Counted from the stretch's first letter, positions 26,433-35,629 are shown. The stretch is 64,000 nt of DNA from Bradyrhizobium sp. AZCC 2176 (GCF_036924645.1 NZ_JAZHRX010000001.1:6971501-7035500); one strand, 5' to 3'. Made by a program: numbers and translations. Notes: generated by a model not told the origin, from the letters alone.

Positions 26433-27083
26433 ATGCTGCAGTTCAGCTTCTGGGATATCCTCTCGAACCTCCTGATTGCCACGCAGTGGACGGTCGTGCT
26501 GTCGCTGATCGCGTTTTTCTGCGGCGGCATCGTCGGCCTGGTCCTGTTGTTCATGCGGACGTCGCAGATCGCGCCGCTGGAATGGTTCACCAAGGTCTAT
26601 ATCGAGTTCTTCCAGGGCACCCCGCTCCTGATGCAGCTCTTTCTGTTTTTCTTCGGCATCGCACTGTTCGGTGTCGAGGTCTCGCCGTGGATGGCGGCGA
26701 CGCTGGCGCTGACGTTCTGGACCAGCGCATTCCTGACCGAGATCTGGCGCGGCTGCGTCGAATCGATCCCGAAGGGCCAGTGGGAGGCGTCCTCCAGCTT
26801 GGCGCTCAGCTACATCGAGCAAATGCGCCACGTCATCCTGCCGCAAGCCTCGCGCATCGCGGTCGCGCCGACCGTGGGTTTCTCCGTGCAGGTCATCAAG
26901 GGCACCGCGCTCGCTTCGATCATCGGCTTCGTCGAGCTGACCAAGGCCGGCACCATGCTCAACAACGCGACCTTCCGGCCGTTCCTGGTCTACTCGCTGG
27001 TCGCGCTGATCTATTTCTGCCTGTGTTTCCCGCTGTCCTGGTGGGCGAAGAAAATCGAAGGCCGCCTCAATGTCGCTCGTTAG
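26433..27083 (+). CDS. polar amino acid ABC transporter permease
   Basis: Second HisMQ-type permease of the importer, 216 residues. Conserved blocks: TKVYIEFFQGTPLLMQLFLFFFG and the EAA loop EIWRGCVESIPKGQWEASSSLALSYIEQMRHVILPQA. Starts 3 bp after the previous stop and overlaps the ATPase gene by 14 bp, so the set is tightly coupled. Confidence 0.93.
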   Translation: MLQFSFWDILSNLLIATQWTVVLSLIAFFCGGIVGLVLLFMRTSQIAPLEWFTKVYIEFFQGTPLLMQLFLFFFGIALFGVEVSPWMAATLALTFWTSAFLTEIWRGCVESIPKGQWEASSSLALSYIEQMRHVILPQASRIAVAPTVGFSVQVIKGTALASIIGFVELTKAGTMLNNATFRPFLVYSLVALIYFCLCFPLSWWAKKIEGRLNVAR

Positions 27084-27798
27084 CATCCGTGACGTCAGGA
27101 AGAGTTTTGGCCCGAACGAGGTGCTGAAGGGCGTCTCGCTGGATATCGCCAAGGGCGACGTGGTCGCGATCATCGGCCGCTCCGGCTCCGGCAAGAGCAC
27201 CCTGCTGCGCTGTATCAACGGGCTGGAGACGTATCAGTCCGGTGCCATCGTCGCCGACGGGATCGAGGTCGGTAGCGCCAGCACCAATCTGCGCGAGCTG
27301 CGTCGCCATGTCGGCATGGTGTTCCAGCAGTTCAACCTGTTTCCGCACCTGACGGCGGCCGAGAACGTCATGCTGGCGCCGACCGTCGTCAACAAGGTGT
27401 CGAAGGCGGAAGCCCGCGCTACCGCCGCCGAAGTGCTGGCCAAGGTGGGATTGTCGGAAAAGATGGATGCCTATCCGAGCGAACTCTCCGGCGGACAGCA
27501 GCAGCGCGTCGCCATTGCCCGTTCGCTCGCGATGCGGCCGAAGGTGCTGCTATGCGACGAAATCACCTCGGCGCTCGATCCCGAGTTGGTCAATGAGGTG
27601 CTGCGCGTGGTCGAGCAGTTGGCGCGCGAAGGCATGACGCTGATCCTGGTCACGCATGAAATGCGCTTCGCGCGCGACGTCGGCACCAAGCTGGTCTTCA
27701 TGCACCATGGCAAGGTACATGAGGAAGGCGTTCCGAAGGAGGTGTTCGCCGCGCCGCGGACGCCGGAACTGCAGCAATTCGTCGGCCAGGTCGGCTGA
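27070..27798 (+). CDS. polar amino acid ABC transporter ATP-binding protein
   Basis: A 242-residue ATPase of the GlnQ/HisP type. Walker A GRSGSGKST, Q-loop VFQQFNLFPHLT, signature LSGGQQQRVAIARSLA, Walker B VLLCDEITSALDPE and switch His in VTHEM are all present. Energises the two permeases encoded just upstream. Last gene of the operon; its stop is 2 bp from the stop of a convergent gene. Confidence 0.95.
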   Translation: MSLVSIRDVRKSFGPNEVLKGVSLDIAKGDVVAIIGRSGSGKSTLLRCINGLETYQSGAIVADGIEVGSASTNLRELRRHVGMVFQQFNLFPHLTAAENVMLAPTVVNKVSKAEARATAAEVLAKVGLSEKMDAYPSELSGGQQQRVAIARSLAMRPKVLLCDEITSALDPELVNEVLRVVEQLAREGMTLILVTHEMRFARDVGTKLVFMHHGKVHEEGVPKEVFAAPRTPELQQFVGQVG

Positions 27799-27800
27799 AC

Positions 27801-28361
27801 TCAAGACCGCGCTACATTGTCGAGGAATGGCCTCCAGGAGAGCGCCTCACTGTCGGCCTTGTTAAATTGTCCGTCTTCTAAAAGCTTGCCGACACATCTT
27901 AAATATTCACAAAGGAACGACGCATCCGGCAATTGGTACACGTGCTCATCCGGGACCCACAGATGAAATTTCCTGGCAGAGCCAAATGCAGACATGATTG
28001 CAGGTTTGAGATCACGCACATTCTCCGGCCATCCCGACGACGCGCTCCGAATTTTGATGCTGTCTGAAAGGCTGCGAAATTTGGAGCCAAGGCTCCGGAG
28101 CTCGGAGGCTTTTTTGTCATCCGACTTCCGGTTCAACCATTCTATTGAGATGCCAAGCACCAATCCGGTCAAAAAGACCACCGCAAATTTGAACCAACGC
28201 TGTTGTCCCAGTGCGACAAGGTTATCAAAAGCGGTCGTGGCCACATCGTTAGGATCGGAGAAGACGTTTTCCTCGAACCATTTTTTGAGGACAGGCGTGA
28301 TCAGTGGGATCAGCAGAAGGCCCCAAATTCCAAACAGAAACTGTTTAAGCCATTTGGACAT
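27801..28361 (-). CDS. membrane-anchored protein of unknown function
   Basis: A 186-residue protein with two hydrophobic segments, FLFGIWGLLLIPLITPVL near the N-terminus and FKFAVVFLTGLVLGISIEWL at about residues 57-76, then a soluble C-terminal part containing WVPDEHVYQLPDASFLCEYLRCVG. No family recognised. Base composition is clearly less GC-rich than its neighbours and codon use is more mixed, which suggests acquisition by transfer. It is wedged tail-to-tail against the amino acid ATPase gene. Confidence 0.65.
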   Translation of the reverse strand: MSKWLKQFLFGIWGLLLIPLITPVLKKWFEENVFSDPNDVATTAFDNLVALGQQRWFKFAVVFLTGLVLGISIEWLNRKSDDKKASELRSLGSKFRSLSDSIKIRSASSGWPENVRDLKPAIMSAFGSARKFHLWVPDEHVYQLPDASFLCEYLRCVGKLLEDGQFNKADSEALSWRPFLDNVARS

Positions 28362-28428
28362 GGAGCCTTATTGTTTTTCACACTGAACAACTATCCGGCC
28401 GAATCAAAGTTGCACCCAAGTGCACTTC

Positions 28429-30165
28429 CTAGCGCGACAGCAAATTGGTCTTGGCCACGTCGATCACCTCGTCGCCGCGGCCGCTCATCACTGCGCGAAG
28501 CACCCAGAGGCTAAAACCCTTGATCTGTTCTGCGGTGATCGTCGGCGGCATCGACAATTCCTGTGTCGCGGTGACGACATCGAGCACGGCGGGACCGTCA
28601 TGGGCCAGCACGTCCCGGATTGCGTTTGCGAGTTCGCCCGGATCCTCCACCCGCACCGCATGAATCCCCATGGCACCCGCCATCGCCGCAAAATCTGGGT
28701 TGTTGAGATCGACGCCGGTTTCGATGAAGCCGGAGGCCTTCATCTCCATCGCCACGAAACCCAGCACGCCATTGTTGAAGATCACGACCTTCACCGGCAG
28801 CTTCATCTGCGTCAGCGTGATCAGATCGCCCATCAGCATGGCGAAGCCGCCATCGCCCGACATCGAGATCACCTGCCGCCCCTTCTGCGAGGCCTGCGCG
28901 CCAATGGCGTGCGCCATGGCGTTGGCCATCGAGCCGTGAACCCAGGAGCCGATGAGGCGCCGGCGGCCGTTCATCGCGAGATAGCGCGCTGCCCAGATCG
29001 TCGGCGTGCCGACATCGGCCGTGAACACCGCGTCTTGTGACGCCTGCTCGCTGAGGAGGCGCGCCAGATATTGCGGATGGATCGGCTTTTGGCCAGGTGT
29101 GCCCTGCGCGAGTTCGTCGAGGCCGGCGCGGGCCTTCTTGTAGTGAGCCAGGCTGTCGTCGAGATGCTTGCGATCCACCTTCGCCTTCAGTTTCGGCAGC
29201 AACGCGCCAATCGTGGCTCCGACATCACCGACAAGGCCGAGATCGAGCTTGCAGCGGCGGCCGAGATTCTCGGGGCGGATGTCCACTTGCACGATCTTCG
29301 CGTCTGTCGGCAAAAACTGCTTGTAGGGAAAGTCCGTGCCCAGCATCAGCAATACTTCACAGGCATGCATAGCCGCGTAGCCGGACGAGAAGCCGATGAA
29401 GCCGGTCATGCCGACATCGTAGGGATTCTCGAACTCGACATGCTCCTTGCCGCCGAGCGCATGCACGATCGGGCTCTTGAGCGTCTCGGCAAGCCGCATC
29501 AGCGCGTCATGGGCGCCGGCACAACCGCGGCCGCAGAACAGCGTGACGCGCTTGGCGCCATTAAGGAGTTTAGCCAGCGCCTCCAGTTCGGCTTCGGCCG
29601 GCCGAACGATCGGCGGAGCCGGCAGCAGCCCCGGATTCGGCGAGATGCCGCGCTTCGGCGCTGATCGCAGCGCGACGTCGCCGGGGATGACGATAACCGC
29701 GACGCCGCGCCGCCCCACGGCCGCGCGAATGGCGTTTTCCAGGACGTAAGGCAATTGCGCCGGATCGGAAACCAGTTCGCAATAGTGGCTGCATTCGCGG
29801 AACAGATCCTGCGGGCGCGTCTCCTGAAAATAGCCGCCGCCGATTTCGGCGGACGGAATCTGCGCGGCGATGGCGAGTACCGGCGTGCGGCTGCGGTGCG
29901 CATCGAACAGGCCGTTGATGAGATGCAGATTGCCGGGACCGCACGACCCCGCGCATACCGCGAGCTCGCCGGTAATCTGCGCTTCGCCCGCGGCGGCAAA
30001 GGCTGCGACCTCCTCATGCCGGACATGAATCCAGTCGATCGCCTTTCGCTTGCGCAGCGCGTCGGTGAGGCCATTCAGGCTGTCGCCGACCACGCCGAAG
30101 ATGCGCTTGACGCCGGCTTGCGCGAGCGTCTCTGCGATGAGGTCCGCGACATTGTCGATCTTCAT
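28429..30165 (-). CDS. poxB: ThDP-dependent pyruvate oxidase/dehydrogenase (PoxB-like)
   Basis: A 578-residue thiamine-diphosphate enzyme matching PoxB (572 in E. coli), which decarboxylates pyruvate to acetate and CO2 and passes electrons to ubiquinone at the membrane. The catalytic Glu lies in [16 protein letters not shown], the central FAD-type domain carries [20 protein letters not shown], and the ThDP motif is GDGGFAM ending in VIFNNG. The C-terminal membrane-binding peptide of E. coli PoxB is not clearly conserved. ATG 30165 drops an unrelated upstream frame. It starts 16 bp after a crotonase gene on the same strand. Confidence 0.88.
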   Translation of the reverse strand: MKIDNVADLIAETLAQAGVKRIFGVVGDSLNGLTDALRKRKAIDWIHVRHEEVAAFAAAGEAQITGELAVCAGSCGPGNLHLINGLFDAHRSRTPVLAIAAQIPSAEIGGGYFQETRPQDLFRECSHYCELVSDPAQLPYVLENAIRAAVGRRGVAVIVIPGDVALRSAPKRGISPNPGLLPAPPIVRPAEAELEALAKLLNGAKRVTLFCGRGCAGAHDALMRLAETLKSPIVHALGGKEHVEFENPYDVGMTGFIGFSSGYAAMHACEVLLMLGTDFPYKQFLPTDAKIVQVDIRPENLGRRCKLDLGLVGDVGATIGALLPKLKAKVDRKHLDDSLAHYKKARAGLDELAQGTPGQKPIHPQYLARLLSEQASQDAVFTADVGTPTIWAARYLAMNGRRRLIGSWVHGSMANAMAHAIGAQASQKGRQVISMSGDGGFAMLMGDLITLTQMKLPVKVVIFNNGVLGFVAMEMKASGFIETGVDLNNPDFAAMAGAMGIHAVRVEDPGELANAIRDVLAHDGPAVLDVVTATQELSMPPTITAEQIKGFSLWVLRAVMSGRGDEVIDVAKTNLLSR

Positions 30166-30181
30166 GCTGCATGATCCCTTC

Positions 30182-30955
30182 TCAGCGTCCGGAGAACACC
30201 GCCGTACGTTTCTCGAGGAAGGCGTTGCGCCCCTCCACCGCATCGGCACTCAGGCGAATCTCGGCCTGCGTTTCGATCTCGCGGCGGAACTGATCGGCAT
30301 AGCTGGCGTGCTCGCTCTCGTCGATCAGGCGGCGCGTCGCGACCAGCGCGCGCGTCGGCCCGCTCGCGAGCTTGCGCGCCAGCGAAAGCGCGCCGTCACG
30401 AAGCGCCGCATCGTCGAACACTTCGCGGACCAGCCCCCACTCCTTGGCCTGATCGGCCGAAAGCGGCTCGTTGGTCATCATCAATTCCAGCGCGCGCTGC
30501 CGGCCGACGAGCCGCGGCAACAGCCAGGTCGAACCGAGATCGGGGACCAGCGCGATGCGACTGAACACCTGAATGAAGCGCGCCGAGCGCGCCGCAACGA
30601 TCATGTCGCCCGCCATCGCAAGGCTGAACCCGCCGCCCGCCGCCACGCCGTTGACCGCCACCACAACCGGCACGCGGCACTCGCGCAACGCCTTGAAGGT
30701 CGGCCAGTAAAACTTCATCACGCCGGCGGCGATGTCGTCGCCGAGGATTTGCGCCGCCTTGAGGTTCTGGCCCGAGCAGAAGCCGCGCCCGGCGCCCGTC
30801 AGCACCAGCGCTCTCACCCGCGGATCATCGTTAATCTCGCCGACGGCTGTCGCGAGATCGCCCAGCAGATCGGGCGTCATCGCATTCAGCGTTTCAGGCT
30901 CGTCCAACGTCAGCACGCCGACGCTGTCGTCACGTTCCCGCTTAACTCCCGGCAT
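30182..30955 (-). CDS. enoyl-CoA hydratase/isomerase (crotonase) family protein
   Basis: A 257-residue crotonase-fold enzyme acting on acyl-CoA. Oxyanion-hole segments: [18 protein letters not shown] and [22 protein letters not shown]. The catalytic region [20 protein letters not shown] has Asp and Gly where hydratases have Glu, as in PaaG-type isomerases (phenylacetate pathway). The exact reaction is therefore uncertain. ATG 30955 has GGAGG at a good distance. Followed at 16 bp by poxB, so probably an operon, though the metabolic link is not obvious. Confidence 0.9.
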   Translation of the reverse strand: MPGVKRERDDSVGVLTLDEPETLNAMTPDLLGDLATAVGEINDDPRVRALVLTGAGRGFCSGQNLKAAQILGDDIAAGVMKFYWPTFKALRECRVPVVVAVNGVAAGGGFSLAMAGDMIVAARSARFIQVFSRIALVPDLGSTWLLPRLVGRQRALELMMTNEPLSADQAKEWGLVREVFDDAALRDGALSLARKLASGPTRALVATRRLIDESEHASYADQFRREIETQAEIRLSADAVEGRNAFLEKRTAVFSGR

Positions 30956-31030
30956 TCGGTTCCTCCGTCCGCTCGCATTTTCGGCCGGCGCGAGAGTAAC
31001 CCTAATGCCACCGCGCGCAACACTGCGTGA

Positions 31031-31510
31031 CGTCACGACCGCTTTTACGCCTTCGTCGAACGAACGTGGATGTGGCAGCAATTGCCCTGGGCGATTCTGT
31101 TCCTCGTCGTCGGCGGATGGAGCTGGCTGGTCTGGGGCATCTTTGTCCGGGTCAGCGTCTGCGTGACTGGTCACTGGCTGATCGGTCACTTCTCTCATCG
31201 ACGAGGCGGTCAAAGCTGGATCATCGATGGCGTGGCCGCCCAAGGCTACAATGTCGGACCAGCCGGGCTGATCAGCATGGGCGAAAGCTAGCACAACAAC
31301 CATCACGCCTTCCCGGGGTCAGCCAGGATGGGCCTGTTTCCGGGGCAGATCGATCTCGGCTGGTGGCTGATCAAAACGTTCGAGACAGTCGGCCTCGCAA
31401 CCAACGTCAAGACGCCGGACGACCTGCCGAGGCGGCCTGGCTTGGGGCGCTTGCGGGGTCCGGAGAACGCCGACGCGCCCGTTCTCGGCGAGTCCGGCGC
31501 ACGACCGTGA
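31031..31510 (+). pseudogene. acyl-CoA (delta-9 type) desaturase remnant with an in-frame nonsense codon
   Basis: A 5'-truncated desaturase gene. In one frame from 31031 it reads RFYAFVERTWMWQQLPWAIL, TGHWLIGHFSHRRG and GYNVGPAGLISMGES, then a TAG at 31289-31291, then HNNHHAFPGSARMGLFPGQIDLGWW in the same frame. The family has Trp at this point (S-W-H-N-N-H-H), so TGG to TAG is the simplest event. The His box HNNHH after the stop is intact. The N-terminal half of the enzyme, including the first His boxes, is absent. No start codon is supported. Confidence 0.85.
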
Positions 31511-31643
31511 GATCGGAAAACGTCCGGGATCGCCGCCGCGACCGCAGGCCGCGTGAGCGCCTGCACTTCATGCAACCGCCGCTAACACATCGTTAACCCT
31601 GTCGGCCTTAGGGTCTTTCCGACGCCGAAGGACCGGCTGTCTG

Positions 31644-32270
31644 GTGGCGAAGATGTCGTTTGCGCAAAAGAAAACAACCACTGTCCCGTCCGCCGAGGAG
31701 CGACGGCGCTTCCAGCGCGTCAAGGTCCACCTGCTCGGCCGCTATATGCTGCCGGACCGCCGCGAATTTCCTTGCCAGATTGTTAACATGTCGCCGGGCG
31801 GACTGGCGCTGCTGGCGCCCGGCATCGGCAATGTCGGCGACCGCGTGATCGCCTATCTCGACCATATCGGCCGGGTCGAGGGCAAAATCACCCGCATCAT
31901 CGACAACGGCTTTGCCATGACGGTGGGCGCGACCGCGCGCAAGCGCGACAAGCTCGCCGCCCAGCTCACCTGGCTCGCCAACCGTGATATCCTCAATCTG
32001 CCGGAAGACCGCCGCCACGACCGTATCGTGCCGCGCAACCCGATTGCGCTGCTCACGCTCGAGGACGGCAGCAAGATGACCTGCCGCATCATCGACCTGT
32101 CGCTGTCGGGCGCCGCGATCGCCGCAGAGAACCGCCCGCCCCTGAAATCGCTGGTCATGCTCGGCAAAGTCCAGTCCCGCGTGGTGCGAAACGTCGAAGA
32201 AGGTTTTGCGCTCGAGTTCGTCCACGAGCAGATTGCCGAGACGCTCGAAGATGCAGTTACCGCGCGGTAA
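31644..32270 (+). CDS. tandem PilZ-domain protein (putative c-di-GMP receptor)
   Basis: A 208-residue soluble protein with two PilZ domains. The first has RRFQRVKV (R-x-x-x-R) and CQIVNMSPGGLAL; the second has RRHDRIVPR and CRIIDLSLSGAAI. Both keep the Arg-x-x-x-Arg and D/N-x-S-x-x-G motifs that bind cyclic di-GMP. No output domain is attached, so it probably acts by protein contact. Start GTG 31644 or ATG 31653. Followed by a terminator, then by a BTLCP protease gene, another family tied to cyclic di-GMP control in other bacteria. Confidence 0.88.
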   Translation: MAKMSFAQKKTTTVPSAEERRRFQRVKVHLLGRYMLPDRREFPCQIVNMSPGGLALLAPGIGNVGDRVIAYLDHIGRVEGKITRIIDNGFAMTVGATARKRDKLAAQLTWLANRDILNLPEDRRHDRIVPRNPIALLTLEDGSKMTCRIIDLSLSGAAIAAENRPPLKSLVMLGKVQSRVVRNVEEGFALEFVHEQIAETLEDAVTAR

Positions 32271-32307
32271 AGCGCCTCCAGCCAAAAATCCCTGATTTTT
32301 CAGCCTC

Positions 32308-32343
32308 AAAAGGCGGTATCCGCGTCACCGGATGCCGCCTTTT
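32308..32343 (+). terminator. intrinsic terminator after the PilZ gene
   Basis: A 15-bp stem with one G-U pair: arms 32308-32322 (AAAAGGCGGTATCCG) and 32329-32343, with a 6-base loop and a CCTTTT end. It begins 37 bp after the stop. Confidence 0.8.
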
Positions 32344-32428
32344 CCCTGTCCGGCACCGGCCAAAGTCGGTTAACGCGCAGCACTTTTCGGGCGCATCCGC
32401 TGCTAATGCAGCCTACAGGTGTTAATAG

Positions 32429-32495
32429 CTAAAATTTGAATCAATTGCAGTTGTTTCAAATTTTAGTCAAATTCGATTCAAGTATAGATCGAATT
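32429..32495. promoter_or_regulatory. two adjacent AT-rich inverted repeats upstream of the BTLCP gene
   Basis: First pair: CTAAAATTTGAA (32429-32440) with TTCAAATTTTAG (32455-32466), perfect over 12 bp. Second pair: AATTCGAT (32470-32477) with ATCGAATT (32488-32495), perfect over 8 bp. They lie 105-170 bp before ATG 32600 in a stretch of unusually low GC. Either protein-binding operators or leader RNA structure is possible. The rest of the 32344-32599 spacer holds nothing else that I can assign. Confidence 0.5.
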
Positions 32496-32599
32496 AGCCG
32501 CTAGCTTTACTAGTATTCACGTCAAATGTACTTGCCTGACTTAGCGGCGGCGCAAATCCTTTGTGCGAAAAATGGTCCCAACAAGAAACAGGGGCCACA

Positions 32600-33229
32600 A
32601 TGTTGTTCAGGGGACAGGGGAAGGGACTGGCGGTCATCGCCGTCCTGTTGGGGTTAAACGCTTCGATGGGCGTCTCGGTGAAAGCCGGCGAGGCTCTCTA
32701 TGCCAGCCTGGGCGAGACCGCACGTTCGCCGATCGGCTGGGTCGAATTCTGCGCCGAGAACGCCGGCGAATGCCGCGGCGGCGCGTCACAGCCGCGCGAC
32801 ATCGTGATGTCGCAGACGGCGTGGCGGGATCTGCTGCGGGTCAACAAGTGGGTCAACGAGACCATTAAGCCGATCACCGACATGGATCATTGGGGTGTGA
32901 TCGAGAAATGGTCGTTGCCGACGGACGGATACGGTGACTGCGAGGACTATGTGCTTCTGAAGCGCAAGATGCTGATTGACGCCGGATGGCCGCGCGAGGC
33001 GCTGCTGATCACGGTGGTGCGCGACAAGAAGGGCGACGGCCACGCGGTGCTGACGGTGAAGACCGACAAGGGCGAGTTCGTTCTCGACAACCAGAACGAA
33101 AACGTCCTGGCCTGGACCGACACCGGCTACCGCTTCGTCAAGCGTCAGTCGCAGAGCGATCCCAATGTGTGGGTCTCGCTCGGTGACAGCCGTCCGGCGG
33201 TCGCTACCGCCTCGTCACGCGATAGATAA
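32600..33229 (+). CDS. bacterial transglutaminase-like cysteine protease (BTLCP/LapG family)
   Basis: A 209-residue exported protein. A signal peptide-like segment (GLAVIAVLLGLNASMGVSVKAG) precedes the catalytic domain. The triad is readable: Cys in GYGDCEDYVLLK, His in GDGHAVLTV and Asp in FVLDNQNENV. The family includes LapG, the periplasmic protease that releases large type I-secreted adhesins when cyclic di-GMP is low. Here neither LapD nor an adhesin gene is adjacent, so the substrate is open. ATG 32600 has CAGGGG upstream. A strong terminator follows. Confidence 0.87.
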   Translation: MLFRGQGKGLAVIAVLLGLNASMGVSVKAGEALYASLGETARSPIGWVEFCAENAGECRGGASQPRDIVMSQTAWRDLLRVNKWVNETIKPITDMDHWGVIEKWSLPTDGYGDCEDYVLLKRKMLIDAGWPREALLITVVRDKKGDGHAVLTVKTDKGEFVLDNQNENVLAWTDTGYRFVKRQSQSDPNVWVSLGDSRPAVATASSRDR

Positions 33230-33300
33230 CGAACAAAGGATCTTACGAACCCGCGACCCGGTCACATCCCCACCCCTCCCCGTCCCAGACCGGTTCGCGC

Positions 33301-33339
33301 GCGGCCACCCTTCCCCCAAAGGGTGGCCGCACCTTTTTT
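33301..33339 (+). terminator. strong intrinsic terminator after the BTLCP gene
   Basis: A perfect 12-bp stem GCGGCCACCCTT/AAGGGTGGCCGC with a 6-base loop, then ACC and six T residues (33334-33339). Located 72 bp after the stop at 33229. Confidence 0.93.
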
Positions 33340-33360
33340 GGGATACCGGCAGCGCGACGC

Positions 33361-33679
33361 CTACGCCGCCAGCGCTACGCGCGATGTGGACTTCTGCCGC
33401 ATCGGCTTGCCGCCGGGCGGTCCCGGCGGTTTGTGGTCGAGCATCGAAAGCGCTTCGAGGATCTCGTCGATCGTCACGATGCGTCTTGTGCCTGCCAGTT
33501 CGCGCAGCAGCGGGATTCGAAGCCACCGCCGCCGCATCGGAGGCCCAGGACGCCAGGATCGCGCGCTTTTCGCTAAGTGAAAGAGTCGGGTCGGCGACTA
33601 CGTCGCGAGGGTGATCGAACTCGGTTGCCGGATGCAGCACCGCATTCAAATCAAAAACGTTGCCGGTCTGGTCGATCAT
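33361..33679 (-). pseudogene. small conserved rhizobial protein, frame broken by one extra base at 33516/33517
   Basis: The first part reads MIDQTGNVFDLNAVLHPATEF then DHPRDVVADPTLSLSEKRAILASWASDAAAVAS in the frame of ATG 33679, which has GGGGAGGAC upstream. The expected continuation IPLLRELAGTRRIVTIDEILEALSMLD, ending KSTSRVALAA before the stop at 33361, is in the next frame. Removing one T of ATTCG at 33516/33517 on the plus strand joins them into a 105-residue protein. The family is uncharacterised and common in Bradyrhizobium. It may be a read error or a real lesion. Confidence 0.78.
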
Positions 33680-33899
33680 CGGTTTGTCCTCCCCCCAAGA
33701 GTGGAAACGCTGCCCGCCCGCATCGGGCCGAGCCCTTCGGTCCCATTGCAAGGCGCGGCGGGCTTAAGCCGCCTTCGCCTCGAGCGGTGGCAGCGAAAAA
33801 ATCGGAAAACCGCCATTTGGTTTCAAGAGCCTCGCAAAAATTTTCGGCTCCCTCCCGGCTCCTGTCGGCTACGTTTTTGTGCTGCACGAACGATGTGCC

Positions 33900-34820
33900 A
33901 TGATGACCGGCCTCCACCGGGAGAACACAACCTTGGCACAGAGCGAGATCGACGCCATCCGCGCATTGCTGGGCTCGAAGCCGCGGCCGGTCGGCTGGTC
34001 GGAGCGGCGGCAACGTATCAATGAGGTCGGATCGACCTGGCCGGTGGCGTCCGACGTGACATGCGAGGCGGTCGATTGCGACGGCGTCGCCGGTGAATGG
34101 TCGATCGTTCCGGGCAGCGAGCCTTCGCGTGTGCTGCTGTATTTCCACGGTGGCGGATATTGCTCCGGCTCGATCGTAAGCCACCGCCGCCTGGTGACGG
34201 AGGCTGGGCGCGCGGCACGAATCCGGACGCTTGCGATCGACTATCGGCTTGCCCCCGAACATCCCTACCCCGCCGCCCATGAAGACGCGCTCACCGCGTG
34301 GCGCTTTCTGCGCCGGCAAGGCATTGCAGCGACGCGTATCGCAGTCGGCGGCGACAGCGCCGGCGGCAACCTGACGCTCGCCTTGATCAACCGGTTGCGC
34401 GCGGCCGGCGAGGCATTGCCGGCATGCGCGTGGTTGGTCTCGCCCTGGACCGACCTCACGATGTCAGGCAGCACGCTAGGGACCAAGGACGCCGTCGATC
34501 CGCTGATCCACAAGGCCTATCTCGACGAGCTCGCGGATGCCTACGCGCCGCCATCCGTCGATCGCAGGAATCCGCTGATCTCGCCGCTGCTTGCCGACCT
34601 CGCGGGCTTTCCGCCGGTCCTGATCCAGGTCGGATCGGCCGAGACGTTGCTGGCAGACGCAACGCGGCTTGCCGAGGCAGCGGGGGTGGCCGACGTCGAT
34701 GTGACGCTGCAGATCTGGCCGCACATGATCCATGCGTGGCCGGTCTGGAATGCGAATCTCAAGGACGGCCGCCGCGCGCTGGCCGACGCCGGCCAATTCA
34801 TGCGGGCGCATATCCGATAG
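33900..34820 (+). CDS. alpha/beta hydrolase of the hormone-sensitive lipase family
   Basis: A 306-residue esterase or lipase-like protein. The HSL oxyanion motif is seen in VLLYFHGGGYCSGS, the family motif IDYRLAPEHPYPAA follows, and the nucleophile elbow is GGDSAGGN. The Asp and His are likely in the VGSAETLLADA region and in HMIHAWPV, near the C-terminus. No signal peptide. The start lies among ATGs at 33879, 33900 and 33903. Substrate unknown; members cleave short acyl esters. Single gene. Confidence 0.9.
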   Translation: MMTGLHRENTTLAQSEIDAIRALLGSKPRPVGWSERRQRINEVGSTWPVASDVTCEAVDCDGVAGEWSIVPGSEPSRVLLYFHGGGYCSGSIVSHRRLVTEAGRAARIRTLAIDYRLAPEHPYPAAHEDALTAWRFLRRQGIAATRIAVGGDSAGGNLTLALINRLRAAGEALPACAWLVSPWTDLTMSGSTLGTKDAVDPLIHKAYLDELADAYAPPSVDRRNPLISPLLADLAGFPPVLIQVGSAETLLADATRLAEAAGVADVDVTLQIWPHMIHAWPVWNANLKDGRRALADAGQFMRAHIR

Positions 34821-34986
34821 CGGCATTGGTGCCGGGAATGTCCTGTAAGCCCACTTTGGCCGAGAAAATCACGATATTTTCGGCTGTTCTTCCCGAAATC
34901 CCCACGTGCCCGGCAAATCCCGGGTTTTAGCGCCGCCGCGCCCGTGGTATTCGGGAACATTGAATCACGTCCGGATTTGGAGTCGC

Positions 34987-35493
34987 ATGATCGAACTCGC
35001 CCCCCGGAGTGCCAGCCCCATCGCGCGTTTCGGCGAACAGCCGATTGCGATCGCCGCTGCGGCCCTGGTCATCGTTGTGCTTGGCGTAAGTTCTATCGCG
35101 CTGTGGCGTGCCTATACCGGCAGCGCGCCTGAGAGCGATCGCGCGGTCGCGACCCGGCAATTGCAGGCGCGCGCCACGCAGGCGTCCGAACAACTGGTCG
35201 AGAAGACCAAGGGTCTGGAAGCGACGCAGCAGGAATCGATCGATCAGTTGCAGGTGGTGCAGGATCAGCTGCTGACCGTGCGCCGCCTGCTCGCCGCGCA
35301 GCAGGCTGACACCAGGAAGCTTTCCGAGCAGGTCGGAACGCTGACGGAAGCGATCGACGGCTTGCGGCAATCCTTTGCCAGCGCGCAGGCCTCCGAACCC
35401 TCCGCGGCTCCCGCGCCGCGCAAGCGATCAGCCAAGGCAAAGCCCCGCTCGAACAGGACGGCGAACCGCAGCCGGGCCAAGGCGCGCGGCTGA
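34987..35493 (+). CDS. single-TM coiled-coil membrane protein, unknown function
   Basis: A 168-residue protein with one TM helix (AIAAAALVIVVLGVSSIALW, about residues 20-40), a predicted coiled coil from about 50 to 130 rich in Gln/Glu/Leu heptads (QLQVVQDQLLTVRRLLAAQQ), and a very basic Lys/Arg/Ala-rich tail. The topology suggests a cytoplasmic or periplasmic stalk anchored in the inner membrane. Similar uncharacterised proteins are frequent in Bradyrhizobium. ATG 34987 is chosen because the frame upstream has no conserved look. Confidence 0.75.
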   Translation: MIELAPRSASPIARFGEQPIAIAAAALVIVVLGVSSIALWRAYTGSAPESDRAVATRQLQARATQASEQLVEKTKGLEATQQESIDQLQVVQDQLLTVRRLLAAQQADTRKLSEQVGTLTEAIDGLRQSFASAQASEPSAAPAPRKRSAKAKPRSNRTANRSRAKARG

Positions 35494-35585
35494 CCGGTCC
35501 GGACGGCGCTTGGCGATAAAGTCCCGCGCAGCGGGCCGACGCCCGGCCAGCCGAAATTACACGTTGATCAGTACTTGCCTGTCCA

Positions 35586-35629
35586 GCCGCCTCACAAGGA
35601 CCGCCATTGCATGTACTTTGTGAGGCGGC
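35586..35629. promoter_or_regulatory. 12-bp inverted repeat in a 474-bp spacer
   Basis: GCCGCCTCACAA (35586-35597) and TTGTGAGGCGGC (35618-35629) are perfectly complementary with a 20-base gap. Possible terminator of the coiled-coil gene or a large operator. Confidence 0.5.
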
